64,000 nucleotides of DNA, from contig NC_061474.1 in the NCBI RefSeq assembly GCF_022581195.2, positions 5,518,001 through 5,582,000 on the forward strand, given 5' to 3'. Both the position numbers and the translations under genes were made by a program. The notes under the pieces are model-generated. The model was not told the origin of the DNA. It ran no database searches and saw nothing but the letters and a program-made list of their open reading frames with translations. Positions 20,730 to 31,430 of the stretch are shown here, piece by piece; within the stretch, counting starts at the first letter, position 1; every line of letters starts with the position of its first letter. The stretch is from Helicoverpa zea. Taxonomy: Eukaryota > Arthropoda > Insecta > Lepidoptera > Noctuidae.

Positions 20730-21110
20730 GACGTGGTAGCCTGGTGGGCAAAGAACCAACCTCTCGAGTTTGAGGGCGCGGGTTCGATTCCAGGTCAGGC
20801 AAGTGCAACATTTGTAAGTTTGTATGTGCTTTCTAAGCATATCTTAGACACCAATGACTGTGTTTCGTGAAACTGTAGGCCCCGGCTATCATTGAACATC
20901 CTTGGCCGTCGTCACGGGTAGTCAAAAGCCAGTAAGTCTGACGCCTGGCTAACCAAAGGGTATTGGGTTGCCCGGGTAACTGGGTTGAGGGGGTCAGATA
21001 GGGCAGTCGCTCCTTGTAAAGCACTGGTACTCAGCTACATCTGATTAGACTGTAAGCCGACCCTAACATAGTTTGGGAAAAAGGCTCGGAGGATGATGAG
21101 GATGATGATA
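20730..21110 (+). mobile_element. SINE S1, nearly full length
   Basis: The tRNA-like head (CGTGGTAGCCTGGTGGGCAA, box B GGTTCGATTCC) leads into the S1 body and a GATGATGAGGATGATGATA tail. A small deletion removes the GGATGGCACGTT block. No target duplication is evident, so this copy is older than the one at 14867. Confidence 0.85.
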
Positions 21111-21589
21111 GGGAAAACAATTTTTGACTTTATTATTTTGTTCTGCTGAATAAAAATCTTCATTATTCTTTATAGCTACAAAACAAAATACAACAAATAA
21201 ATGAAGTCTTCTGTGTCTATACTAAGTTTGTTTGATGTTTTTATTAAAAACATGGAGCATAACATCGTCGGGTATAACACGTGTTATTGAAACTTCTACA
21301 ACAACGTGGCTTTAGAGATACACAGGTTCACGTGTAGGATCAGTCTTTTATCATGGAATTAACGTATGTTTCTAGATTTTAAAAGAAGATTGAATTTCTT
21401 TATTGCTTAGGTAAATAATTTAAGTTATCAAAATAATATAAAATTAACGATCACGAAAAAATACTAATCGTTTTAATCAAAGACATAACCAAGAGCGCGA
21501 TTCAGACCTAGAGAAGTCCTCTTTAAATGGTTAGATTTACTTTTTCCTAAAGTTATAGGGCATTTCACGAGGAGAGAAATTAATATTAT
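21111..21589. other. No feature seen
   Basis: AT-rich with no supportable frame. Confidence 0.4.
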
Positions 21590-21715
21590 GGTAAGAATAT
21601 ATTCTTTTTACACACAAATCTTTGAGTTATGTATGCGGGAATCGAAAACCACGACCTCCGGCGTATGGGGTAGGTACTCTAACTACTTCGCCAGCTGATT
21701 CTGGTGGATCGAATA
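21590..21715 (-). repeat. tRNA-like SINE head relic
   Basis: On the minus strand: AGCTGGCGAAGTAGTTAGAG (box A-like) followed by GGTCGTGGTTTTCGATTCCC (box B-like). It lacks a cloverleaf that would pass as a functional tRNA and probably belongs to a further SINE family. Confidence 0.5.
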
Positions 21716-22451
21716 ACAACAATAATGGATAATATAAAGCAATATCAGCTAATTTATTATTGCTAACACATATTCCATGTAACAATTAATAATCTGAAAC
21801 CGATATTATTGCACGAAAAATATATTTACGACTTTCATAATAGCGTTAATATTTCATTTTACGTCGAAATCGATTCGTTATTTTTTCTCGAATGGTGATC
21901 GATGCAGATGCGATATGAGAAAACGTGTAAGAAAAATGATATTATCTTTCAACAAAGAAAATGGTTTAAAAGAAAAATCAAAGGGCTTTCAATGTGAAAT
22001 AGATTGAGAAGCGGTGGGAGGTCGCGGAAATAGGTTTCTAACTTATACCTATTGAATACGCTGTCAAAGGATTGTAGATCTTTCCTTTGAGCACAGTTTT
22101 ATTTCTATATTTAGTTACCAGCTGGCATGTGCAAGTAAGTTTGTGCTAATTGTGTTGGTGGAAGGAAAAAAAAAGCAAATAAATAATGTTTGTTTGCGTT
22201 TTTCATACACTGATTTATGCTCAAAATAATAGAAGAGTTGCATAAAACCCGCGATCTTCTGAGTCTAGGATGTCATCGAATCTTTTCACTTAGGGAGATT
22301 AAGTGTCAGAAAACTCCTTCCATCATTGCATATCATAAAACAAAGTCCTCCATTGTCTCCTTTCTTTATCACTGCTCGTGATGAACTCACAAATAGATAG
22401 ACTGATTCTTACGGACGATTTAAGAATGTTATTATCGTATACATACAAACT
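21716..22451. other. No feature seen
   Basis: AT-rich DNA without repeats shared in the window. Confidence 0.4.
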
Positions 22452-22614
22452 GTAATACCTCTACTATGTTTTAAAAAGAGTAACCATGGAGTTTCTTGCC
22501 CGTTCTTCTCCATAGGAAGCTACTTTTTGAATGGGCAACTACAATCAAACCTATTTATAATTTTTGACTTGTAAGGGCCTAAATGAAATAAATGATTTGA
22601 TTTTGACTTTGAAA
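22452..22614 (+). repeat. 3' tail of a CR1/Jockey-like LINE
   Basis: The block AACCATGGAGTTTCTTGCCC ... CTTCTCCATAGGAAGCTAC ... GCCTAAATGAAATAAATGAT with a terminal (TTTTGA/TTTGAC) run has the form of a non-LTR retrotransposon 3' end. The coding part is absent, as expected for severe 5' truncation. The family assignment is from memory of moth repeats. Confidence 0.5.
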
Positions 22615-22794
22615 GAATAAATAAAACCTGTTCATAGTTCTTATATAAAATGTTGTTGTTCAGAACCTCGGTAACTTGTTCCATTTCTTCCCCTTAACTA
22701 GTGTGACCATAATTGAAAGTGCCACAAGTCTAAAGCACGTCTTATTTTATGTTCAAGTTCGCGTAAGTTTTTGTTTAAATTCGTCATAATGTTA

Positions 22795-22885
22795 GTGCGT
22801 CACGTCTCGGTGTCGGCGCCAAATTGAGCGGTTATGTGAACGTGTGGCCGTTTCGTGTGTGGTACAAGTTATGGGCTTTGGCGTT
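22795..22885. other. Short CpG-rich patch
   Basis: A sudden rise in CG dinucleotides (GTGCGTCACGTCTCGGTGTC, CGGCGCC) lies beside a SINE insertion. It could be an untranslated first exon or a mobile element edge. No splice sites or coding frame can be tied to it. Confidence 0.25.
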
Positions 22886-22909
22886 TTTAAAAAGAATACA
22901 AAAATAAGT

Positions 22910-23282
22910 CATCATCCTCCGAACCTTTTTCCCAATCATGTTGGGGTCGGCTTCCAGTCTAACCGGATTCAGCTGAGTACCAGTGCTTTACAAGAAGCGA
23001 CTGCCTATCTGACCTCCTCAACCCAGTTACCCGGGCAACCCGATACCCCTTGGTTAGACTGGTGTCAGACTTACTGGCTTCTGACTACCCGTAACGACTG
23101 CCAAGGATGTTCAATGACGGCCGGGACCTACAGTTTAACGTGCCATCCGAAACACAGCCAATGGTGTCTAAGATATACTTAGAAAGTACATACAGACTTA
23201 GAAAAGTTGCATTGGTACTTGCCTGACCTGGGATCGAACCCGCGCCCTCATACTTGAGAGATTGGTCCTTTTTGGATTGAAG
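22910..23282 (-). mobile_element. SINE S1 with an atypical 5' end but perfect target duplication
   Basis: The tail (CATCATCCTCC) starts at 22910. The body and box B region are standard. The 5' end, at 23283 on this strand, lacks the box A region and instead starts CTTCAATCCAAAAAGGACC. The 12-bp duplication ACAAAAATAAGT flanks the whole unit (22898-22909 and 23283-23294), so the odd 5' end was present when the copy inserted. Confidence 0.85.
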
Positions 23283-23294
23283 ACAAAAATAAGT

Positions 23295-24745
23295 AAAAAT
23301 AAAAAATGTTTTTTTCTAACAAAGTAAATAGAATAAAAATGTGCGATAATTAGAACACCATATAAGAGTCAGTCATTACAAACAACTGAAATTCTACCTT
23401 GAAAACTGACAGATGTCAACTGGTCAAAACATTCGACGTTCCTTATTTCACTCTGCTTTACATTATGACGCTGTAAATTATGAAAATGAAAAATGACCCC
23501 TGTGGCTAAACCACTGAATGGATTAGGTTATTTTCTTTACAATTCGCCGTAGAATATCATAATGTTTATGTGACAGAATTTAATGTGATTAGGTATTACA
23601 ACACACCTGATATAATTGAAATAGGTAAGTCCCTACGCACCTATTTGACTTGCACCACCCAAGGAATGCCTCTAAATTGTTCCCAAAATGGGCCATCTCA
23701 CAGAACACTTGGCTTAACTGTACACCTTGGAAGGTATTTATTACACACCCTATTTTAAGTCATGATTTTACTTATCCATTTGAAAAGATCACAAAAATGA
23801 AATAAGTAATTTCTATAAGAGCCGTGAGAAAAAAATAGAATTTTAATGAAGTTTTTTTTTCGAAATTATACATTATGTTTTAGTACCTACTTATGAAAGT
23901 ATCGAAAGTAATAAAATTTTGCGTGCTTCTCTTTTGAACTTTCCTAAACCACCACAAATGCGCCATTCAATATAATCGGATCGTGGTTTCGAACTCGCAA
24001 CTGCAACTAAGCTTTAGGGCACTCTCACACTTGCCTGCTTAGAGATACTATTGCAACTTCGTCCACTTCTAACTCAGGAATTTCAGGCAATAATGGTTGT
24101 AGGTAATGGTTGCTTTCAAATGAGTGTAAAAATACCGTAATATAACAAACTTTATTTACACATTGATATACTTTCCTACATTTGAAGTAAATGTCCAGCG
24201 TTTAGTTGTTTGCTATAATTATTACTGTAAAGTTTATTTATTCACTAAAGTTTTTATACTTTACACATCCATCTACCCTGTAATGTGATGCAATGGTTTG
24301 TAGGCATGCTTAGATATTGAATTGACTATTAAATTACCAAACAACAACATGAAAAATCACAATAAAATTTGGTTAACGAAATATAGTGTAAAAAATTTTC
24401 ACATTCATCAAATTCAATTCATCTTTCCACTAGCAACTGTGCACATAAAATAACGATATACATATATATGAAAGTCTGAAATAACTCAACGTTTATGTTT
24501 TTTTAGTCGATTACATCTCTAAAGGCGGTTTACCACGACTGTACACAGACACTCATCTAAGGAACTCGACAAATATTTGTTCAGTGAATGAAATTTTTGC
24601 TATTTACTCCATACTTCGTTATGATTACTCTTTATTTTTGTTGCTAATATTTCTGTTTGTTTGTTCGTCTAAATGTTGTTTCAGTCTATATTTTTGTTGG
24701 TAAATATTTATTAGATTTATTATATCGTTTTGAAGTTTTTGTGAT
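23295..24745. other. 1.4 kb unassigned
   Basis: A weak tRNA-like box B (GAGTTCGAAACC on the minus strand) lies near 23990, without a convincing box A. Otherwise no frame or repeat is recognised. Confidence 0.35.
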
Positions 24746-24758
24746 ATTTTTGTTAAGT

Positions 24759-25159
24759 CATCATCATCCTCCGAGCCTTTTCCCAACTATGTTGGGGTCG
24801 GCTTCCAGTCTAACCGGATTCAGCTGAGTACCAGTGCTTTACAAGAAGCGACTGCCTATCTGACCTCCTCAACCCAGTTACCCGGGCAACCCGATACCCC
24901 TTGGTTAGACTGGTGTCAGACTTACTGGCTTCTGACTACCCGTAACGACTGCCAAGGATGTCCAATGACAGCCGGGACCTACAGTTTAACGTGCCATCCG
25001 AAACACAGTCATTGGTGTCTAAGATATACTTAGAAAGTACATACAAACTTAGAAAAGTTGCATTGGTACCTGCCTGACCTGGAATCGAACCCGCGCCCTC
25101 ATACTTGAGAGGTTGGTCTTTTACCCACTAGGCCACCACGACTTTACTAGGACACACGA
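24759..25159 (-). mobile_element. Full-length SINE S1 with 13-bp target duplication
   Basis: The tRNA-like head (GTCGTGGTGGCCTAGTGGGT on the minus strand), the body and the GATGATGA tail are all present. ATTTTTGTTAAGT is duplicated at 24746-24758 and 25160-25172. The unit has about 16 extra bases before the usual GTCGTGG start (TCGTGTGTCCTAGTAAA). Confidence 0.9.
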
Positions 25160-25172
25160 ATTTTTGTTAAGT

Positions 25173-26112
25173 GTTGTTTTAAAAATTCGTGCGTGTAAAA
25201 TTGATAAGTAATCAGGTTTTATTTTTCTTAGTATACAATTTTTTCATTAAAAGCTTATATTATGTGTACCTACACCAGTTTCATTGGAGTCACCTATTCA
25301 TGTTTCAAAAATATGAAACTTTTCACCACCTTCCTTTTTTCTTAACATGCTTTTTAAGTTCTCAATGCAGTTTCTAAGTTCTGAACGACCCAAAAACGAG
25401 TGTTAGTGGAACAATTCATACAAATGTCTTTAATACATTCCTTGTAAAGACAAAATGAATATTATGACTACAATGAATTAAAAAACCTAAGCCTACATAA
25501 TAAAACTTGGAAACCAGAAAATCCCTTTATTTGTTCTAATTAACATAACATAGCATTCCAGCATTTTATCCACACCCCTTCCTCGGGTTTCCAAACTTGA
25601 TATTTATCTACCCAATTACTTTCTCTTATCTGAAATCTGTTTTGGCAACTCAAACCGCAAAATGTTTGAAAATTATGTAAAAATAATAATTATTATCCTT
25701 TTTAAATAGCGGCGGGTTCATTAATTCTTCGACATTTTATCCTGGGTTTGTTTGCTTTGATTAATCGAAAATTAAAAGAGATTTAAAGAAGCTCTTCCTA
25801 GCTAAGTGAGATCCGCATTTATGGTATTATTTTATAGACAGTTTCAGCTATAAGAGGTTTTATAAAGTTGTAAGTAAAGTCGTAAACAAACATGCAAACC
25901 TGCGTGAATTGAATGACGTACGGCGAATGCGAATGCCTTGTAAGGGTATGTACAATGTAGTGTACTTTTATATTCGAGACGAGGTACGTGCGGGCGAGCT
26001 GACGTATGTCGAGTCGACCCGTGCTTACTTATTAATATGTTGGTAAAACATCCATGTCTCAAACCAGGACATTCTATTATTTTTCTTTATTGCACACTTA
26101 ACAATTAATATA
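25173..26112. other. No feature seen
   Basis: AT-rich sequence with no shared repeat. The 72-codon minus-strand frame at 25844-26062 has no motif. Confidence 0.4.
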
Positions 26113-26298
26113 TCCTACTTATATTATAAATGTGAAAGTTTGTGAGAATGTATGGATGTATGTTTGTTATTCAATCACGCAAAAACGGCTGGACCGATTT
26201 TATTGGAATTTGGTATGTAGATAGGTGACACCCTGGATTAACATATAGGCTACTTTTTATGAACATACTACGCGGGCGAAGCCGCTGGCGGAAGCTAG
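26113..26298 (+). mobile_element. Helitron-like non-autonomous element, short form
   Basis: It starts TCCTACTTATATTATAAATG and ends GCCGCTGGCGGAAGCTAG, inserted between A (26112) and T (26299). Close to the end, GCGGGCGAAGCCGC can pair as a small hairpin, the other Helitron hallmark. No coding capacity. Confidence 0.7.
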
Positions 26299-26475
26299 TA
26301 CAGAATAAAGACAGTTGATGTACAACGGCGAGCTTAACCCAGGATTGGGTTCCATTACAGCCAACCTTAAAGCCGTAGAGAGATTCGATAGTAGTACGGT
26401 AGATTACAAAGTGCACAACAAATATTAATTACTAAACAAAAAATTCAAATAACAATACTCTTAACATAATATATA

Positions 26476-26997
26476 TGTCGGAGACTGTCATTAGTACGGA
26501 CACTAAACGTCACGCAAGCGCGCCATCTGGTGGCGTTTCCGGTGAAACAACATTTTGGCGCGCTTGGCAGAGTAGTGGCGGTCAGCGTGGCGTCCGCGGA
26601 GTTCAGTCTTGATCGAGTCTTGGTTCAGTCTTGGTCGAGGCTTCGTCGAGTCGTCGCGTTACTGCCTTTCGTTAAGTGTAGTGTACCTAGTGTTATTGCC
26701 TAGCGTTGTAGTACCTAAACTACTTGTAGTGTCGTTTGATTTTTGTATTGTAATGGTTCTTCTAACCTAACAGACAGACTTGTGTTGCTGGGGAGTTTGT
26801 TCCGCTACTTCTTCTCCCCAGCCAAAACACATAGGAAGTGGCGAAGGGCGGGCGTTTTGGGGGCTGTCTTTTGTTCTGACTAATTTGAATAAACGTTTGA
26901 GTTTTGAGTTTGATTTTGAGTTTCTTTGAGTTATCTCTTTGCTTGATTACCCTAACTGATGTCGGACGATAGTGCCATCCTGATGACGCCTCCGACA
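26476..26997. mobile_element. Probable solo LTR with TATA target duplication
   Basis: The unit begins TGTCGGAG and ends CTCCGACA, giving the TG...CA borders of an LTR within an 8-bp inverted repeat, and TATA flanks both sides. An AATAAA signal lies near 26887. No retroviral-type coding region adjoins, so it would be a solo LTR. Its second half (26783-26930) resembles 49920-50098 and 29040-29160, which end in TTTTGA runs like a LINE tail. So it may alternatively be an LTR-like unit holding such a tail. Confidence 0.55.
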
Positions 26998-27845
26998 TAT
27001 AAAATACACTAAACATAATTATATATTCTACCTCAATGATTGACAAAAACTTTCTGTTCAAGCAGGGAACTTGCTGATGATCAAATTGATACCGGTGGAG
27101 TCCGACAAATCACACTAATAACGTTAAGCATGACCAAAAAATCTATATGAAACTGGACGTGTCATTTCACGGCCTAACATCCAAATTCAAAACATTTTTA
27201 GCTCAAAGCTTTTAGGGTAAAAAATCGTTCGTTTAAAATCACTGTCAGGTAAAACTAGTTAAAACAAACAGTGTGTTTGATTCAAAACAATAATAAAGCC
27301 TTTGTTGGTACGCAAACGGTAAACATTTTTGTTTTTTCCTGCTCTTTTTAAAATAGATTTTGTAATGGTTACTAAGTAAATACGTTTTTAGAGCAAACAC
27401 CGTTTACACGGGTTTCACTATTCCCCTCTATTCGTATTTGTTTTAAAAACGATTGATCTATAATACCTGCCTATCATACTAAACGTCTATAATGATACAT
27501 GACTGCTATGTAGAAATATAAAGGCCCAAAAAACACTATGTTAATGTATGTATGTACTATCAATGTATCTTTTCCACTTAAAAAACTACCTAACAAAAAG
27601 GAATAACTAACAATAATTTAGAAGTTCCATCTGCAACTAATATAATGCAATACTGCGGCTTGTGCTGCCATCTGGCGACTGTTGTGACGTCACAAGTTGG
27701 CCGCTGCCCAAATTACATTACACTATAAAGGTAGTCTTTCGAATTAAGCATCAGACGCAGCATCGACCGCAGTCAACTGGGCCGCGGCAAAGACGATTTG
27801 GTGACTCATACCCACGACAAACGCACAGAATATGGAGTCCCAACC
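26998..27845. other. No feature seen
   Basis: No coding frame or shared repeat up to the SINE S3 fragment. Confidence 0.4.
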
Positions 27846-27952
27846 GATTGTCGGACACAGCGGCTGTTCTCATATAGGGAGACCAGCCAGCTATAGCCAG
27901 TGCAGGACATGTGCGCAAGCATTTGCGCAAACACAGGTGCACTCGCAATTTT
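27846..27952 (-). repeat. Fragment of SINE S3
   Basis: It contains the reversed S3 blocks GGCTGTTCTCATATAGGGAG, CAGGACATGTGCGCAAGCAT and CACAGGTGCACTCGCAAT. It is truncated on both sides. Confidence 0.7.
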
Positions 27953-28074
27953 TTTTAAAACCATGCCAATCAATCAACACTAATCTTTGACATAAGTCTC
28001 AAGGAACTCGAACGCCTTTTTAGTTTAGTAGTAACTGATTGTTTTGGTCACATCTAGCACATGTTACTTGACCT

Positions 28075-28140
28075 ACTAGAAGGCTTTTAACCTACCTGCC
28101 TTATAGCATCTCCGCTCGTCGCTTTTTCCTCCGTGCTGTA
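28075..28140 (-). repeat. End fragment of repeat R5
   Basis: ACCTACCTGCCTTATAGCAT and CTCCGCTCGTCGCTTTTTCC followed by CCTCCGTG match the R5 end seen better at 32865-32945 and 58442-58500. Confidence 0.55.
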
Positions 28141-28435
28141 GACGCTCATTTCGAAAGGGTATCTTTAGATGCAGAAACCAGTTCTTATGGTAGGAGGAGA
28201 CATGTTGCTTTTGTCTTATTTATAAGTAATTTAAGACGTTGAATTATTTATTCCTTTATTTCTTAGCCTTTGTTACTTCTCTGTAGGATTAAGGCAAGGC
28301 AACATAAGACTTTTGTCTAGTTATAAAGAAAAGCTAATAGTACTTATCACTCTTTAACTATACTGAGTTTTGGTAGATCCCTGCAAATTTTATCCACGTC
28401 CTGAGAAAATTATTTTCCGCTGCCGAATAAAAAGA
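28141..28435. other. No feature seen
   Basis: Nothing recognised in this AT-rich stretch. Confidence 0.4.
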
Positions 28436-28545
28436 TGCTTAGACTGACGTGTATAAAATTTCATGAAAATCAGTGCAGTAGTTTTGGTTTGAAAGCGCGA
28501 CAGACAGACAGTATTACTTTCGCGTTTATAATATTAGTAAAGACG
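28436..28545 (-). repeat. 5' fragment of a Helitron-like element
   Basis: On the minus strand it runs TACTAATATTATAAACGCGA, then a CTGT repeat, then a decayed internal block. This is the left part of the family seen at 26113. The CTAG end is absent. Confidence 0.55.
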
Positions 28546-28893
28546 ATGAATTATTGAGAATTAAATAATATACTGACAAAATTCAAACACATAGACAATC
28601 CATTCGATATCATTAGTTCACAATATTTTTTTATAAAACCATCTTATAAACGTTAAACACGTAAATCACCAATTCTAAATCAACAATCTTCCAACTGCCT
28701 AGATAGCTAGCGATGCAAAAACCCGATTCAAAGAAATGAATCACATTTTTTTCTTAGTCTGCACTAATTGTCAGCGGACAAAGGTTCTAATTGCTCTCCA
28801 GTGAAGAGATGAAAACTGTTTTGAACCAAGTGCAGATCTTGAATGAGAAAATGCATCATTGAATTTGTTTTTTTAAAGAAATGCTGATAATGG

Positions 28894-28959
28894 CAAATTG
28901 GTGCTTTAATCACATTATTGTGAAAACAAATTGGTGCTTTAATCACATTATTGTGAAAG
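28894..28959 (+). repeat. 33-bp tandem duplication
   Basis: Two nearly identical 33-bp units (28894-28926 and 28927-28959), each starting CAAATTGGTGCTTTAATCAC, with one difference at the end. It leads directly into a perfect hairpin. Confidence 0.9.
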
Positions 28960-28993
28960 AACAGTGGAACGTCCCTAACGTTCCACTGTTCTT
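28957..28993. repeat. Perfect 16-bp hairpin with 5-base loop
   Basis: AAGAACAGTGGAACGT and its reverse complement flank the loop CCCTA. A tight stem of this kind often arises from a template-switch event during replication. Confidence 0.9.
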
Positions 28994-29039
28994 AAAATTT
29001 AATACATCAAGAGAAAAAATATTTGCTTGTGTTATGCAT

Positions 29040-29160
29040 ATACTAGGCCACAACAGTAGGAAGTGGTGAAAGGGGGGCGTTTTTGTAAATTTGACGTGAA
29101 AAAGTGCTAAAGACTAGCCTAGTTTCAATAAACGTTTTTGACTTTGCCTTGACTTTGACT
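29040..29160 (+). repeat. Tail-like repeat ending in TTTGAC runs
   Basis: GGAAGTGGTGAAAGGGGGGC, then CAATAAACG, then a TTTTTGACTTTGCCTTGACT run. It shares this order with 49920-50098 and the second half of 26476-26997. It is probably the 3' end of a retroelement with its polyadenylation signal. Confidence 0.5.
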
Positions 29161-29555
29161 TATGTCACAAATTCTTATAAAACAGAAGATAGAAACTCTA
29201 ACCGATGCAGTGGAACATGTACCTACTAATTGTTATGCGAACAAAGACACAGTCAGCATACAGTCGAGGTATCCTGATTATTATTCCTGATGACCACTGG
29301 ACCCTAGATTTTGGGTATCTTACAGCAAATTAGACAGAAAGTGAAAGAAATGAAACAGTCTTTCAAACACAAATTATTGTCACTTTTCATCCCACACTCG
29401 CCCAGCATTTAAAATGGTTATTTGATTTTGAAATGAACTTAGAAAATCAGTTCAAAACGTCGTTAATTAATATTGTTAAAATAAACCAAAAGTTTTAATA
29501 AATAAACACAAACATTTAGATCCAATGAAAGTTTAAAATGCCTATCGAATGAATT
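29161..29555. other. No feature seen
   Basis: AT-rich, no frame or repeat. Confidence 0.4.
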
Positions 29556-29622
29556 TGCTACGGCGTAGCGGGCGTAGCGCTGACAGTTGCGTAGGCTACG
29601 GCGTAGCGGCGGATTAATCCCG
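29556..29622. repeat. Cluster of GGCGTAGCG repeats
   Basis: GCTACGGCGTAGCG occurs twice (near 29557 and 29594) with an extra GGCGTAGCG between. The block is short, GC-rich and internally repetitive in AT-rich DNA. Confidence 0.6.
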
Positions 29623-29825
29623 CCTAACAATATTAATTGGTTTATGCCAAACGTGATTCAGTAGGCCACAGATATTTAACAATGGCCGTTTATAGGAAAA
29701 TACAGTGTAACCTAGTTAAGTTTTGAACGCGGATTCAAAACTGAATAAAACATTGTTATTAAGCAATAGTGTTTCTCGTGGTTTTACCCACATCTTGTGC
29801 AATATTTTTTCTGTATCTGGAAAAA

Positions 29826-30205
29826 TATACACCGTAACTTTTTAGTCGTCTTACAAAGGTGGTCCACTCAATCTATCCGACATAAAATACCACTAGACAC
29901 GATTATTAATTTTATAGCCTTACTTAATTAAGATAATAGGTGCAAAGAAAAAAAACTGTTTACGCATCAAACGGTAGAAAGTAGGTACCTTCCAACGCGC
30001 CGCGCTCCATTGATACAAGATTCGGGCAGCGCTCACAACAGGGTATTCTTATAATTTACGTCATGCATCATAATAATGAATTAATTTTTATTTTTAAATT
30101 ATTCAAATCTCATAAATATATATATTTTTTATATGAACGTTTACTAGTCATTGGATACATGAAGTGGGCTGCCGTTGCAGGACAACTAAAAAGTCACGGT
30201 GTATA
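29826..30205. mobile_element. MITE with TATACACCGT ends
   Basis: The left end TATACACCGTAACTTTTTAG and right end (reverse complement TATACACCGTGACTTTTTAG) match over about 20 bp. Weaker pairing follows for another 35 bp. The centre is AT-rich and non-coding. The TA at the edges may be the target duplication. Confidence 0.7.
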
Positions 30206-30235
30206 AGCTTAACTCGAAAGGTAAAAAAATATCCG

Positions 30236-30373
30236 TCTTACCACAAAAACTTTTTAACGTCAGTTTAAGACTTGTCTAAAAAAATGTCAAATTATGACGT
30301 TGACATATGGTTCATTTTGGAGCCACATTTTTTTAGACAAGTGTAAAACAGTGGTTAAAGTTTTTGTAGTAAG
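30236..30373. mobile_element. Small MITE with CTTACCACAAAAACTTT ends
   Basis: The left end at 30236 and the right end (AAAGTTTTTGTAGTAAG) are inverted with one mismatch. A second inverted block, TTGTCTAAAAAAATGT and ACATTTTTTTAGACAA, lies inside. About 138 bp, no coding potential. Confidence 0.7.
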
Positions 30374-30884
30374 GCCATATTGGTTTAGAAGTTTCGGATC
30401 CTATTCAGTGCTCCTCTTTGTAATATTAGTATAGCCTAACATAAAAAGGAATGGCTACATACATATATTTTTTTGAATCTTTTTCCCAATCCGAATAAAA
30501 TTTATTCTACAACATTACTTTGGGAACTATTGATGAATAATGCCATTTAGAATTGAAACTAGGTTAACATGAAAAGTAAAGTGTACAGAAAAAAATAACG
30601 CTTGTACATTTGAATTACTTTCTGAATACCCAGTGAAGTTAACACCTGACTTTATTAAGTAATCTGTTTATATTTCTAGTTCAGGATTTTAGCGAGCTGC
30701 GTTTCCTAAGTATGGTCTAAGTTAGTGGTAGAAAGCGAATAATTAATGTACCTAAAGTAAACAATTACTTTTTCAAAAAAATATTTCGTGAATACACATT
30801 CACAATAAATTATCTCTTGACCTGAGGCTGGATTTTTTAAAGAAAATCTTGAGTCCAATCATAGCTTTCTGACAGCCCGATACC
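30374..30884. other. No feature seen
   Basis: Nothing recognised in this stretch. Confidence 0.4.
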
Positions 30885-30945
30885 TAAATACCTGATCTTT
30901 TTAATGTGCGTACTACCATTTATCTTCATACTGATTTATGAGCTC
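30885..30945 (-). repeat. R2 fragment
   Basis: GTGCGTACTACCATTTATCT followed by TCATACTGATTTATGAGC is the reversed middle of R2. Confidence 0.6.
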
Positions 30946-31238
30946 AAACAAACTAATTACGCACAAAAGCTTGCAGTATACTCTAAGTCACTGCCTCTCT
31001 CACCCCACTCACACTAACTTTAGATTTTGCGTTCAAATGACCGCACAATACCAGTCAACCAGTACATCATGCAAACATAATTATCTCCATCAATCCGGGA
31101 ACGCATTTACGTTCTCGTCTAATAACAACGATATGTCCTCTCAACTCAATTAAAACGTCATTTTCGAACAAACAGCACTACTGAAACAAACAACCAATGA
31201 GAACTCGTCATATTAATGACGTCACACCATGGAGGAAA

Positions 31239-31430
31239 TACAGATGGAGATGTCATACGGCAGGTAGGTCAGGCACACGGAGGAGAAAAGACTAGCGGAG
31301 GTGCCCTAACGTAAAATCTCCTAACAAAGCAGCGCGCCAAAATTCGGGTGAGCGGGGGACGAGGAACGTTACTGGCTCCACCCGTGCTCCACCCTTATAC
31401 GCCTTTTATGGGAAGCCACCCATTTTTTGT
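31239..31430 (+). repeat. Repeat R5 fragment
   Basis: It has the R5 end GGAGGAGAAAAGACTAGCGG (31277), then GCGCGCCAAAATTCGGGTGA and CTTATACGCCTTTTATGGG. The same blocks appear reversed at 57650-57818. A partial duplicate of the end lies just before it at 31233-31275. Confidence 0.65.

Noticed and set aside
22844..23182. 112-codon plus-strand frame
   Set aside because: Most of it is the reversed SINE S1 body; similar peptides arise from other S1 copies such as 24759-25159.
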